Positions 45,227 to 54,616 of a stretch of DNA of 64,000 nt are shown here, piece after piece. The notes beneath the pieces are model-generated. The model searched no databases. It had not been told where the DNA came from and saw only the letters and a program-made list of their open reading frames with translations. Source of the stretch: Sulfuricurvum sp. (GTDB taxonomy: Bacteria > Campylobacterota > Campylobacteria > Campylobacterales > Sulfurimonadaceae); the NCBI GenBank assembly GCA_020721585.1, contig DYMK01000007.1, positions 1 through 64,000 of the forward strand, written 5' to 3'. Within the stretch, counting starts at the first letter, position 1. Each line of letters opens with the position of its first letter. A program made the position numbers and the translations under genes.

Positions 45227-46582
45227 TTAAAAGTTGTAGTTGATGATAAAACGGTATTCATCCCACGTAACGGTTCCCGTAGCATTGGCATAAAAATCAC
45301 CGGCATGGTTGGCTCTAAGACGGAATTGGAGATTTTTTACCGTTTGAGGGGTAAAGATTACATCGGCACCGTATTCTTTGGCAGTCCATGCATAATTGGT
45401 TGAATATCCATTTAATGAATCCATTTTGTAACTGGCATAAAAAGCACTGGTGTTAAGGTTGATACCAAAGTTTTTCCAATCGTATCCTCCTGAGAGTTTC
45501 CACGCGTCGGTTCCTGCCATAAATTGGTGACGAGAAACCATCCCTTGGGTATACGCGGGTGATCCACCCCACGGAGAGAGTGTTCCCCCATTTATCGTAG
45601 CGGAAGCATCTTTGCTGTTATGGGAGAGTGCACCATAAAAGTCAAAATTAGCCACTTTAACGCCTACTTTTCCTGCGACGAAATCACTTTTCACATTTCC
45701 TGCGTATTTGCCTCCTACACCATTTTCTTTGATGTATTGCGCGGCTATGTAGGGAGAAAGACCATTGCTCAAGGAGAGACCATAATTCCCCTCAGCATAG
45801 ATAAGATTGAGAATATCGTGCGCGTAGTAGTCCCACAATTGAAGTTTTAATCCAGCAATGCCACTGTACGTAGCGGCTAATACACTCACCCCTTCGGTAT
45901 TTCGGTTAATGGCGTATTTTCCCATGTTGGTAAACGTTCCCGTTTGATTACGAGAATCCCAGTAGGAATACCCCGAAGTCGCACTTAACACAGCATTTCC
46001 AGCACTGGCATTGGCATCATACACCCGTCCAAACGTCCCTTGAGAAAATGAGGTAACGTGCGCTGCAATAAGGGTCGTATCTTTAATGTCACTGTTGCTT
46101 AAGACATACGCTTCAAATAAGTTAGGCAACATCCGCGCATCATCGCTTCCTGCCATGGGGGTATCAAGTTTTTGGCGACCCGCTTTAAAGTTGGTATTCC
46201 CATTTTTATAATTAAGGTACGCTTCCCCAATATAAAGATCGTTGGTATTATTGTTACTCAATAACGTAGGATCAACTTGTCTAAGATCAGGTCGATCCCC
46301 CAATCCAAAACCGACCGTAGCGTACGCTGCAACCCCCAAACTTACCCCATTCCATGCACCCGTTTCGTATTTGAGGTATCCCCCCATCGCATTGGCTTTA
46401 CGGGTATAATCATTATTGGCTACAGCATGGGTATCGTTATAGGCACGAGTGATCGAAAATTCGCGGAATTGCCCGCTCACTTTCCCTCCATCCACAAGTG
46501 CGGAAAGATTATCTGCCATAACCGTGTTAGCGACCACCATTGAGGCTAACAACGATAATTGCAATTTTGAGTTCATACTCAC
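45227..46582 (-). CDS. OprD-type outer-membrane porin
   Basis: 451 residues with an N-terminal signal peptide (MSMNSKLQLSLLASMVVANTVMA) and alternating beta strands to a C-terminal phenylalanine (DEYRFIINYNF), as expected for an outer-membrane barrel. The front part (SALVDGGKVSGQFREFSI) and KAGRQKLDTPMAGSDDARMLPNLFEA fit the OprD/Campylobacterota porin family. It precedes DUF485-actP in the same orientation, so carboxylate or acetate uptake across the outer membrane is likely. Confidence 0.85.
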   Translation of the reverse strand: MSMNSKLQLSLLASMVVANTVMADNLSALVDGGKVSGQFREFSITRAYNDTHAVANNDYTRKANAMGGYLKYETGAWNGVSLGVAAYATVGFGLGDRPDLRQVDPTLLSNNNTNDLYIGEAYLNYKNGNTNFKAGRQKLDTPMAGSDDARMLPNLFEAYVLSNSDIKDTTLIAAHVTSFSQGTFGRVYDANASAGNAVLSATSGYSYWDSRNQTGTFTNMGKYAINRNTEGVSVLAATYSGIAGLKLQLWDYYAHDILNLIYAEGNYGLSLSNGLSPYIAAQYIKENGVGGKYAGNVKSDFVAGKVGVKVANFDFYGALSHNSKDASATINGGTLSPWGGSPAYTQGMVSRHQFMAGTDAWKLSGGYDWKNFGINLNTSAFYASYKMDSLNGYSTNYAWTAKEYGADVIFTPQTVKNLQFRLRANHAGDFYANATGTVTWDEYRFIINYNF

Positions 46583-46711
46583 TCCTTAAGTTGGTTTCTT
46601 AGAGCATCATCATAAGAAGGTAACGTAGCATGAACGTAGCAATTCACGCATTACAAAAAATTATCCGCTAAAAAGTAACATTCCCTCTATCTTGTGGGTA
46701 AAAACGTAACA

Positions 46712-47377
46712 TCAAATCCCTTGAGGAATATCAATCATGTAGCCCAATGCCCGAATATTTTGGATGAAATCCTCTTTGAGACTTTTTTTCAGGCGGCTTA
46801 CTTCGGCACGAATGGTCGCGTTATCAACATACTCATCGTCCCAGATATAGGTACGAAATTGGTCAAAATCAACTACTCTTCCCCGATTACGTCCCAATAA
46901 GTCAATAATTTGCAATTGCCGTTTGGAGAGCATTTGAGGGAGGTTGTCACACAACAGTGTTGAGGTAGAGGCATCATAGGCGTAACTTGGGGATAAACGG
47001 AGATGGTTTTGGGGAACCCCACGGACGTTCATCACTTTATCCATTCGTAAGCTCAACTCTTTAAGATGAAACGGTTTTTTGAGATAATCATAGCACCCCA
47101 AATCGTACGCTCGACTGATCCCCTCAATGTCCGCTAGCGCACTGATATAGATGGTCGGAAAGCGAATTTTTAGCTGATGGAGACGCTCTAAGAGATCCAA
47201 ACCATCGATTCCGGGGACATTAATGTCTAAAATCAATACATCAAACGACTCTTTTTGCAACGTAGCCAATGCTTCTAACCCATCCAAAAAAACGGTCACA
47301 CGGTGACCTAAAACACTCAGATACTCTTCGATTGCCTCACTTAGCATCACCTCATCTTCAAGTAAAAGGATTTTCAT
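46712..47377 (-). CDS. OmpR-type response regulator
   Basis: 221 residues. Receiver domain with phospho-acceptor D51 in DVLILDINVPGIDG, E7/D8 acidic pocket, and K at YLKKPFHLKEL; C-terminal winged helix with LSKRQLQIIDLLGRNRGRVV and NATIRAEVSRLKKSL. It overlaps the kinase gene by 4 bp. It lies upstream of the porin-actP block, so it may activate acetate uptake genes. No operator was identified. Confidence 0.9.
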   Translation of the reverse strand: MKILLLEDEVMLSEAIEEYLSVLGHRVTVFLDGLEALATLQKESFDVLILDINVPGIDGLDLLERLHQLKIRFPTIYISALADIEGISRAYDLGCYDYLKKPFHLKELSLRMDKVMNVRGVPQNHLRLSPSYAYDASTSTLLCDNLPQMLSKRQLQIIDLLGRNRGRVVDFDQFRTYIWDDEYVDNATIRAEVSRLKKSLKEDFIQNIRALGYMIDIPQGI

Positions 47378-48585
47378 ACTTCCCCCTTTTTTGGAAATTG
47401 GTAGGTAAATTGGGTGTACTCAACCGTAGAATCGATATGGATAGCAACCCCCTCTTCGTCGCAAATGGATTTGACTAAATTAAGCCCCAACCCAAAACCA
47501 TCACTTTTTTTCCGTTCACGATAATACGCTTCAAAGATTTTATGGACATCTTCAATCTTTTGGGAAGCACTTTTAACCCAAAAGGTACACGCATCAACAT
47601 CAGAACTTACGGTCACCGTAATGGTTTCTCCCGATTTGGTATAACGAATCGCATTGGTAAGATTGTTATCGATGACCCGTTGCAGTTTGGTCTCATTAAA
47701 AGAGACCCATGCAAGCAAAGTGGGTTCATGGTAGACAAAAGAGAGATTGGAAAAGAGTGCCACTTCATCAAAAAATTCAAGTCGCTTTTTAACGTATTCC
47801 CCCAAGTTAATGGCCGTTTTGGGATAGTGTATCTGATCTTTTTTGACCAAATAACTTAGATCATCGTAGATACTAAAGATGTTTTTGACCGCCGCTTCAA
47901 TTTTTGCCAAATAGCGATTACGCCCCTCACTCATCGTAAAAAGTTCGATGTTTGCCATAATGACCGAAAGGGGAGTGTGGGTCTCATGAATGGCGTAACG
48001 GATAAACTGTTTGTGGGACTCTAGCAACCCTTGCGAAAACATCCGTTCCTCTTCCAATGCTTTATTTTTATGCTGTAACGCTTTGGTTTTGGTTTGTACC
48101 CGATCTTCCAAACTCGCATTAAGCATCCGTAATGACTCTTGTTGCTCATAAATCATCGCTGCCATCGCATTGGCATGCACCGCCATTTTTTTAAACTCCT
48201 CAAAATAGAGTTCCTTTGGGAGAATCGAAGCATCATGGGTTTGTGCCGATTCAAAAAAGGCTAAAAACCGCTCCATATCACGTGCGACCATACTGTTAAG
48301 AATTTTTGACACCCCAATAACAAATCCAAAAAGGATGAGGGCTAAGGTGGCAATTTCCACTATCACTTTGATTAAACGGGTTTTAGGGACATTAGTAAGA
48401 GCTAACGCCCCCTTAAGGGGAAAATTTTGATGCAATTGTAAAAAATCGTTATACTCATCGTAAATTAAAAGCGACGAAAATACCACCGTCACCAACAAAA
48501 TAGCCACAATCATGTAAAAATTGAGTTCTCGTAAGGAAAGATGGGACAATTTACGCTCGAAAAACCGCTCCATAATCACTCCCAA
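47374..48585 (-). CDS. Membrane sensor histidine kinase
   Basis: 403 residues. Two membrane helices (about 24-43 and 73-95) flank a very short periplasmic loop (about 30 residues). A coiled linker follows, then the H-box AIHETHTPLSVIMANIEL with the phosphorylated histidine, N-box DNNLTNAIRYTKSG and G-box GFGLGLNLVKSICD. Translationally coupled to its response regulator. The short periplasmic loop suggests that it senses membrane or intracellular state, not a bulky ligand. Confidence 0.9.
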   Translation of the reverse strand: MGVIMERFFERKLSHLSLRELNFYMIVAILLVTVVFSSLLIYDEYNDFLQLHQNFPLKGALALTNVPKTRLIKVIVEIATLALILFGFVIGVSKILNSMVARDMERFLAFFESAQTHDASILPKELYFEEFKKMAVHANAMAAMIYEQQESLRMLNASLEDRVQTKTKALQHKNKALEEERMFSQGLLESHKQFIRYAIHETHTPLSVIMANIELFTMSEGRNRYLAKIEAAVKNIFSIYDDLSYLVKKDQIHYPKTAINLGEYVKKRLEFFDEVALFSNLSFVYHEPTLLAWVSFNETKLQRVIDNNLTNAIRYTKSGETITVTVSSDVDACTFWVKSASQKIEDVHKIFEAYYRERKKSDGFGLGLNLVKSICDEEGVAIHIDSTVEYTQFTYQFPKKGEV

Positions 48586-48674
48586 ATAATTTAAATAGCT
48601 TTATTATAACCGATTACTATAGGAGAGAGATAGGAGAAGCGATAACGAAGAAAAAAAAGAAAGGCTAAAAGCAC

Positions 48675-48691
48675 CCCACCTTAGGAGTGGG
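48675..48691 (-). terminator. Hairpin overlapping the stop of the 288-residue membrane protein
   Basis: GTGGG/CCCAC 5-bp stem (48675-48679 / 48687-48691) spanning the stop codon at 48681, followed on the minus strand by GTGCTTTT. A modest intrinsic terminator candidate between this gene and the two-component system. Confidence 0.45.
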
Positions 48692-49547
48692 ATTGCTCTT
48701 CCCCCTTGCGCACCAAATAAATAAAGATGGCAAAGACCAACAGCAAAAATGCCAAGGCAGCAATAAGGGTTGAGGCGTAGGGGAGATCTTTGTAGTTGTG
48801 CAAGGATATTTTAAAGACGACCAACAACGCTTCGATCAACAGTGCGATGATAATGGAGACCGAAAAATTGAGCAATGTTTTGGGATTAAAGACATCACTC
48901 ACGTGTTGAGTATGGGGCAGTACCTCTTGTTCAAAAATCGTTTTTCCCAAATCATAGACCGCCAATCCCAGCGTAAGGGCGATAATGGGCTTAAAGACCG
49001 TATCGATGGAGAGGGGTTCTACGCCGATGAGATACCCAAAAAAGGTATAAAATCCGTACAAAATCACAAAAAGCCCAAAAAAGAGTAACCCTCCGCCGAT
49101 AATGGCGTACGAACTGCGGTTTAATATTCTAAAAAGGTCATTACGTTCGATAAGACCAAACCGTTCCAGCAGTTTGCGCAGATGAAAATCCAAAAAGATA
49201 TACCCATCATTCACCGCATAGACCACCGTGATACATAAAGACCCCGTAGCAGTGGAGATATAGGGTTCGCTGATATAATACCCTTTTTGAATCTCCAACT
49301 CATTGACCAGATAACTTCGATCGACTCCGATGGCGTGTTGTTCTTCTCGGGTGGCATAGACATTGGGGGAGTTTTGGACAAATCCTTCATCCGATTTGTA
49401 AAACAGTTCCAATGAGGGAAAAGCTTTGTAGAGACGTTGTACCAAATGGACATTAAACGCTTTGATGCTCACATTGCCCAACGTGTTGAGGATAAATTTT
49501 TGGATAAGCGGAGCGTTGGCATTGTAGCTTCGGACTAAATCTTGCAT
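48681..49547 (-). CDS. Membrane protein with N-terminal sensor-like (PDC-type) domain
   Basis: 288 residues. The first ~130 residues are soluble and resemble an extracytoplasmic PDC/Cache fold (FPSLELFYKSDEGFVQNSPNVY, YYISEPYISTATGSLCITVVYAV, YIFLDFHLRKLLE). Four hydrophobic helices follow (about 145-172, 185-205, 227-248, 262-283), reminiscent of PsiE-like proteins. There is no output domain. The family is common in Campylobacterota but has no assigned function. It is upstream of the kinase gene with a hairpin between them. Confidence 0.7.
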   Translation of the reverse strand: MQDLVRSYNANAPLIQKFILNTLGNVSIKAFNVHLVQRLYKAFPSLELFYKSDEGFVQNSPNVYATREEQHAIGVDRSYLVNELEIQKGYYISEPYISTATGSLCITVVYAVNDGYIFLDFHLRKLLERFGLIERNDLFRILNRSSYAIIGGGLLFFGLFVILYGFYTFFGYLIGVEPLSIDTVFKPIIALTLGLAVYDLGKTIFEQEVLPHTQHVSDVFNPKTLLNFSVSIIIALLIEALLVVFKISLHNYKDLPYASTLIAALAFLLLVFAIFIYLVRKGEEQSHS

Positions 49548-49650
49548 GGTTTGGCTCCTTGAGCGTATTTGAATACAAAAATTATAGTCTAAAAATGGTC
49601 GTGAAAGTGATTATAAATTAAGCAAAAAAAAACAATAGCTTAAATCGGCA

Positions 49651-49756
49651 ATTTTATCCGCAAAGATTTTAAAGTTTTTAGGCGTATAATGGTCAGGGAA
49701 ATTCGATGAATTGGGAATCTCTACCTAATTTTTATCCGTAAAAATATCCGCAAATT
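49651..49756 (+). promoter_or_regulatory. Promoter region of fic with repeated TATCCGYAAA elements
   Basis: TATAAT at 49685-49690. Three similar elements surround it: TATCCGCAAAG near 49655, TATCCGTAAAA near 49734 and TATCCGCAAAT near 49746. Their spacing around the -10 suggests an operator for a regulator of the Fic gene, but no protein can be named. Confidence 0.35.
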
Positions 49757-49787
49757 TTATACATCAATCCCCAAAAAAAGGATTTTT

Positions 49788-50981
49788 ATGAATTTTACAC
49801 CACTCTTGCCTACCGATAATGGGGGGAATATTGATAAAAAATTACTCTCAATGGCTGAAAAATTGTGTATTGAAAGTGCGACCTTATGTGGTGTATATGC
49901 CCCCCAAATACTGCAAGGCATTCAAGAGTTATTGCGAAAAGTGAATAGTTATTATTCCAATCAAATCGAATCTGAGGGTACCCATCCCATCGACATTGAC
50001 AAAGCGACACGCCAAGAATTTTCAACCAATACCAAAGAGAGACAACTTCAACAACTCTCTTTGGTGCATATAGAGGTTCAAAAATACCTTGAAGCCTATT
50101 GTCATAATGGGGAAAAAAATCCTTTTGATAGAAATTTTATTAGAGAAGTTCATCGTGTTTTATATGCGCATCCTGATATGCGCTATTTTTTACAGATCAA
50201 AGAGGAAGGGAAAATGTTGGAGATGATCCCCGGTGAATTACGCAAAGCGAATGTGCAAGTGGGAAACCATATCGCCCCTGAGTATACGCAACTTGCGAGT
50301 TTGTTTGATATGTATGAGTTGAATTACAAACTGCCCTCTTATGCAACCCAAGCTACCAAGGTTATTTACGCCTTTGCATCTCACCACCGGCTTACATGGA
50401 TCCATCCTTTTTTGGATGGAAATGGAAGAACCGCACGATTGGTTTTGGATGGAATAATGACCAGTATACAATTACAAGGGTATGGATTATGGAATATTTC
50501 ACGTGGTCTTTCACGTCGTTCAGATGACTATAAGAAGTACTTAGCCATGGCGGATATGCCACGTCAAGGGGATTTGGATGGTCGAGGGTCATTATCGACC
50601 AAAGCATTGATTTTGTATGTGCAGTTTATGTTAGAGATTGCCTTGGATCAAGTAGAATTTATGAAAAAGAACCTCAAAATGGAGGGGTTACATGAGCGAA
50701 TTGAGGGGTATGTCCGTCTCTCTAAAGAGGGATTGTTGGGAATTCCCCCCCTTCCTAAATACAGTGAAGCCCTTTTTAAAGCGTTATTGATGGTGGGCGA
50801 AGTTTCACGAGGTAAGGTTATGGCTATAATACATACCAAAGAACGAACGGCAACCTCTTTGATCAAAGAGTTGATCCAACGCGATTTTTTAGAATCAGAC
50901 ACCCCTAAAAGTGCCATTCGTTTGAAGTTTAATGCCCATTTTGCTTCGTATATTTTTCCTGATTTGATCCCGCAAAAATAA
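49788..50981 (+). CDS. Fic domain protein (AMPylase-type)
   Basis: 397 residues. The Fic motif HPFLDGNGRTAR is intact near residue 204, with the catalytic histidine. The N-terminal helix carries an inhibition-like SNQIES segment (YYSNQIESEGTHPIDIDKA): the consensus is S/T-x-x-x-E-G/N, so the last position is changed to S. The C-terminal part (about 290-395) looks like a winged-helix region with a DNA- or protein-binding role. Fic enzymes transfer AMP to target proteins. It is 41 bp before the SNF2 gene on the same strand. Confidence 0.88.
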   Translation: MNFTPLLPTDNGGNIDKKLLSMAEKLCIESATLCGVYAPQILQGIQELLRKVNSYYSNQIESEGTHPIDIDKATRQEFSTNTKERQLQQLSLVHIEVQKYLEAYCHNGEKNPFDRNFIREVHRVLYAHPDMRYFLQIKEEGKMLEMIPGELRKANVQVGNHIAPEYTQLASLFDMYELNYKLPSYATQATKVIYAFASHHRLTWIHPFLDGNGRTARLVLDGIMTSIQLQGYGLWNISRGLSRRSDDYKKYLAMADMPRQGDLDGRGSLSTKALILYVQFMLEIALDQVEFMKKNLKMEGLHERIEGYVRLSKEGLLGIPPLPKYSEALFKALLMVGEVSRGKVMAIIHTKERTATSLIKELIQRDFLESDTPKSAIRLKFNAHFASYIFPDLIPQK

Positions 50982-51021
50982 TGATTCGACCAAAAAGATA
51001 ACTATTTAAAGAAAGAGAACT

Positions 51022-54000
51022 ATGGCAAAAGTAAAACAACACTACGGACTCACCCCATGGGGGAAAGCATTTTATGAACGTTTGGTTGCAGTCTATGATG
51101 ATGAGGGGCGATTGACGCGGGGAAAAACCTATTTTACTAAAGGGTCTGTCCAATCGTTGAATCTTCAAGGATCGATGATTCATGCCAAAGTCAAAGGGAG
51201 TGGCGGATCGGTTTATCGGGTTTCTGTTGCGTTTGAACCTTTTGATGCAGCAACCCAACCACGGTTGATTGAACGGATCAAAGGGGATGCTTTGCTCCAA
51301 TCGGCGTTGTTAAATGGTACCCTCCCTGAGACGTTAATTCAGTGGTGTGAATCAGAAAAGATTGATCTTTTTACGACTACGACGCAGCAGGATAATGAGA
51401 CCGATTCGTTGTGCAGTTGTCCCGATTACGAAAACCCGTGCAAACATATTTTTGCGGTGTTGTTGGCATTAAGTACCGAAATAGACCATAATCCGTTGCT
51501 CCTTTTTTCGCTTCACGGGCTTGATCTGAGCGTTGAATTGGAAAGCTTAGGGGGAAATGAGATTCCCCCTCCCATCGTATTTGTCCCATGGGAAAGTACG
51601 ACGTGCGAGCAGCCACTGGAAATTCTCCACCATGAAAATGCATTTTTGCTTATTGATTCGCTTCTTTTGGAAAACCCCTCCTTTGCCCCCATTGATTATA
51701 AAGCGGTGATGCGGGAGTTTTACAAAGCCCATACCAAAAGTTTACCCCACATTATCGCTCCCATCGTCACCGAAGAGAAAGAGCAGTTGGAACGTTTTTT
51801 CAAAGATGCCCGATGTGAATGCAAGCTCGATGAGGTGTGGCAAAATGGTTCGATACGCATCTCCCATCCCCTATTGAAGCAACAGCCCCACATTCTCCAG
51901 CTCCTTGCCCCTTATATGACCAAACAGACCCAAGAGGGGTGTCTTGTCTCCGTACTTAGTTTTGTGACGTTGTTTCTCTCGTTTCACAGCGATGAGGGGG
52001 ATGGTGCGGCGTATCGCTATTATCACGCGTTGAGTCAAACCCTCTATCTTTTGTTACACGCCAATGCGTTTATCCCTACGGTGGTCAAAGACCACGAACG
52101 CCCCCGCTTTTTTATCGGATGGATCCCCCTTTTGACCCCCGCTTCGGTACGCGAACAGATTCAACGCTTGGCGTGTTATGCTACCCCTTTTGTCCGTTTG
52201 GGGAATCATGAAGCCTTTGCCAATGGATACAGTGGGACATTATTATTTTTGTCCAAAGCGATGGGAGAGTATGTTTATGAGATGAATTTTATGCATAAAC
52301 GGCTCTTTATGAATCCCCCTCCCATTAGTCAAAGCTTCTTTCAAGGGAGACCTTTTGTCCAAAAGGAGGGGGGAAAAAGCCATACTGACCGTGCGGTCTA
52401 TAACTATTTTTCGGTGTTTTCCCTTGCGTTAAATCCCTATCCCCTCACGTTGACACTGGATAAAGGGGAAGAGGATCACGCATACGGGATTGCGTTGAGG
52501 GTGCATGATGACCAAACCCAAACAACGCATTATTTATGCGATGCCCTTAAACAAGGGAAATTTCAAGGGCTACTTAAACTGCTTGCCCTGTTGCGCAATT
52601 TTTTAGCTGAAATAGAGTTGCTAACCCTTCATCCACGGGTTTTACTGGAGGGGGAACGGTTTGAGACGTTTATCAAAGAGAGTTCCCCTCTGTTAAGTTC
52701 TTTGGGAATTAGTGTTATTTTGCCCCGTGAATTGCGCCATCTGCTAAAACCCCGTTTGGCGATGCGGGTGCGTGCCAAAAAAAGTCCCACCAACTTTTTG
52801 ACACTGGATAAAGTACTCGAATACGATTGGACGATTGCCATTGGGGATACCCATATTACCCTTGAGGAGTTTCAATCGTTGGTCGAACACCAAAGCGAAT
52901 TGGTACTGTTTCGGGATTCGTACATTAGCATCTCCCCCGAAGAACTCAAAGCGTTGTTCGCTCGCGCCAAGAAAACCCCCAAACTAAGCCGTTTTGACCT
53001 AATACGGGGAAAATTTGAGGGAAATGTTCTTTTGGATACGGAGTTAGAAGATTTTTTTGACACGCTCTTTCGCCTCCAAAATCTCCCCATCTCCCCTAAC
53101 CTCAAAGCGACCTTACGCCCCTACCAAATACGGGGAGTGCAATGGTGCATCTCCAATCTTTTGAGTGGATTTGGGATTATTTTAGCCGATGATATGGGAT
53201 TGGGAAAAACCATTCAGACCATTGCGACGCTGTTGTATCTTTACGAGCAAGGGGAGGTCAAAGGGGAGACATTGATCGTCGTCCCTACCTCCTTGCTCCC
53301 CAACTGGGAGAATGAATTGGGCAAATTTGCCCCTTCATTGAGCGTGGAACTGTATTATGGCATTGGGCGTATCCTTGGTAACGCGCAGATTATTTTGACC
53401 ACTTACGATATTTTTAGACGGGATGAAAAACTTTTTTCATCGAAAAAAATTGAGATATTGGTCATTGATGAGGCGCAACGGATTAAGAATCCCACCACCC
53501 AAGCTGCCATGGCACTCAAAGGGTTTAAGAGCAAATTCCGTATTGCCCTAAGCGGTACCCCAGTGGAAAATTCGCTCACCGAATTGTGGAGTATTTTTGA
53601 TTTTGCTTTGCCTGAGTACCTCAAAGACCTTGGCAGTTTTGTCACCTCCTACGTCCGACCCATCGAGATGGATCACGATCATACCGTCGCGAAAAACCTC
53701 AAAGCACTCACCGCCCCCTTTATGCTCCGTCGTCTCAAAACCGATAAAACCATTATCGATGATCTTCCCGACAAAATTGTGGTCGATGAGTACGCGACCC
53801 TCTTACCTGACCAAGCAGCGTTGTACCAAAGTGTCGTAGAGGGTGCGATGAAACAATTAGACCACGCAAGCGAATCCAAAAACCGTGCAGGGTTGATTTT
53901 TAAACTGATTACGGAACTGAAACAAATCTGTAATCACCCCCGAAATTACGATAAAACCTCCCCCACCGATTCGGCATTGAGCGGAAAAAGTGAATTGCTC

Positions 54001-54498
54001 TTAACCCTCCTTGAACCCATTTTAGCCCGTGGAGAAAAGGTGCTTATCTTTACTCAGTATGTGGAAATGTTAGCCATTTTGACCCAGATTATTGAGACCA
54101 AATTTTTGATCGAACCCCTCACCTTTGAGGGGTCTATGGCGACCAAAGCACGCGAATCGGTGGTGGATGCGTTCCAGAATGATCCTAAAAAATCGATTTT
54201 GATCCTCTCTCTTAAAGCCGGAGGGGTGGGGCTTAATCTCACCCAAGCTGCCAATGTTATCCACTACGATTTATGGTTTAACCCCGCAGTGGAGAATCAA
54301 GCGACCGATAGAGCGTTTCGGATTGGGCAAAAAAATAATGTCTTTGTCTACCGTTTTATCACCAAAAACAGTTTTGAAGAGAAAATTGATGCGATGATTA
54401 AAGCCAAAACGGCAATGGGGGAGATGAGTGTGAGTGTCGGAGAGACTGCATTGGCATCGTTAAGTAATGAGGAACTTCACCATCTTTTTACCCGCTAA
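51022..54498 (+). CDS. SWIM zinc-finger SNF2-family helicase (copy 2)
   Basis: 1158 residues. SWIM finger CSCPDYENPCKH at about 131-142, then a long unassigned middle, then the SNF2 motor: ILADDMGLGKTIQTIATL, LVIDEAQRIKNPTTQ, SGTPVENSLTELWSIFDF, LKAGGVGLNLTQAANVIHYD and DRAFRIGQKNNVFVYRF. It likely moves along DNA. The C-terminal TKNSFEEKIDAMIKAKTAMG is coded again at 57112-57258 (see there), so this gene may be a recombinant at its 3' end. It is downstream of fic and diverged from the copy at 26690. Confidence 0.92.
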   Translation: MAKVKQHYGLTPWGKAFYERLVAVYDDEGRLTRGKTYFTKGSVQSLNLQGSMIHAKVKGSGGSVYRVSVAFEPFDAATQPRLIERIKGDALLQSALLNGTLPETLIQWCESEKIDLFTTTTQQDNETDSLCSCPDYENPCKHIFAVLLALSTEIDHNPLLLFSLHGLDLSVELESLGGNEIPPPIVFVPWESTTCEQPLEILHHENAFLLIDSLLLENPSFAPIDYKAVMREFYKAHTKSLPHIIAPIVTEEKEQLERFFKDARCECKLDEVWQNGSIRISHPLLKQQPHILQLLAPYMTKQTQEGCLVSVLSFVTLFLSFHSDEGDGAAYRYYHALSQTLYLLLHANAFIPTVVKDHERPRFFIGWIPLLTPASVREQIQRLACYATPFVRLGNHEAFANGYSGTLLFLSKAMGEYVYEMNFMHKRLFMNPPPISQSFFQGRPFVQKEGGKSHTDRAVYNYFSVFSLALNPYPLTLTLDKGEEDHAYGIALRVHDDQTQTTHYLCDALKQGKFQGLLKLLALLRNFLAEIELLTLHPRVLLEGERFETFIKESSPLLSSLGISVILPRELRHLLKPRLAMRVRAKKSPTNFLTLDKVLEYDWTIAIGDTHITLEEFQSLVEHQSELVLFRDSYISISPEELKALFARAKKTPKLSRFDLIRGKFEGNVLLDTELEDFFDTLFRLQNLPISPNLKATLRPYQIRGVQWCISNLLSGFGIILADDMGLGKTIQTIATLLYLYEQGEVKGETLIVVPTSLLPNWENELGKFAPSLSVELYYGIGRILGNAQIILTTYDIFRRDEKLFSSKKIEILVIDEAQRIKNPTTQAAMALKGFKSKFRIALSGTPVENSLTELWSIFDFALPEYLKDLGSFVTSYVRPIEMDHDHTVAKNLKALTAPFMLRRLKTDKTIIDDLPDKIVVDEYATLLPDQAALYQSVVEGAMKQLDHASESKNRAGLIFKLITELKQICNHPRNYDKTSPTDSALSGKSELLLTLLEPILARGEKVLIFTQYVEMLAILTQIIETKFLIEPLTFEGSMATKARESVVDAFQNDPKKSILILSLKAGGVGLNLTQAANVIHYDLWFNPAVENQATDRAFRIGQKNNVFVYRFITKNSFEEKIDAMIKAKTAMGEMSVSVGETALASLSNEELHHLFTR

Positions 54499-54559
54499 GG
54501 GGCAATTTTGGGTAGTATATGGATCATATATGACCCAAAGGAGAAGCATTAAGGGGCGT

Positions 54560-54588
54560 TTGGCTTCGTTGCCCTATCTTTGTATAAT
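54560..54588 (+). promoter_or_regulatory. Promoter of the lipoprotein gene
   Basis: TTGGCT (54560-54565), 17-bp spacer, TATAAT (54583-54588), 28 bp before the start. AAGGAG ribosome-binding site at 54605-54610. Confidence 0.55.
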
Positions 54589-54616
54589 TGCCCCAATGTT
54601 ATATAAGGAGTCGATG

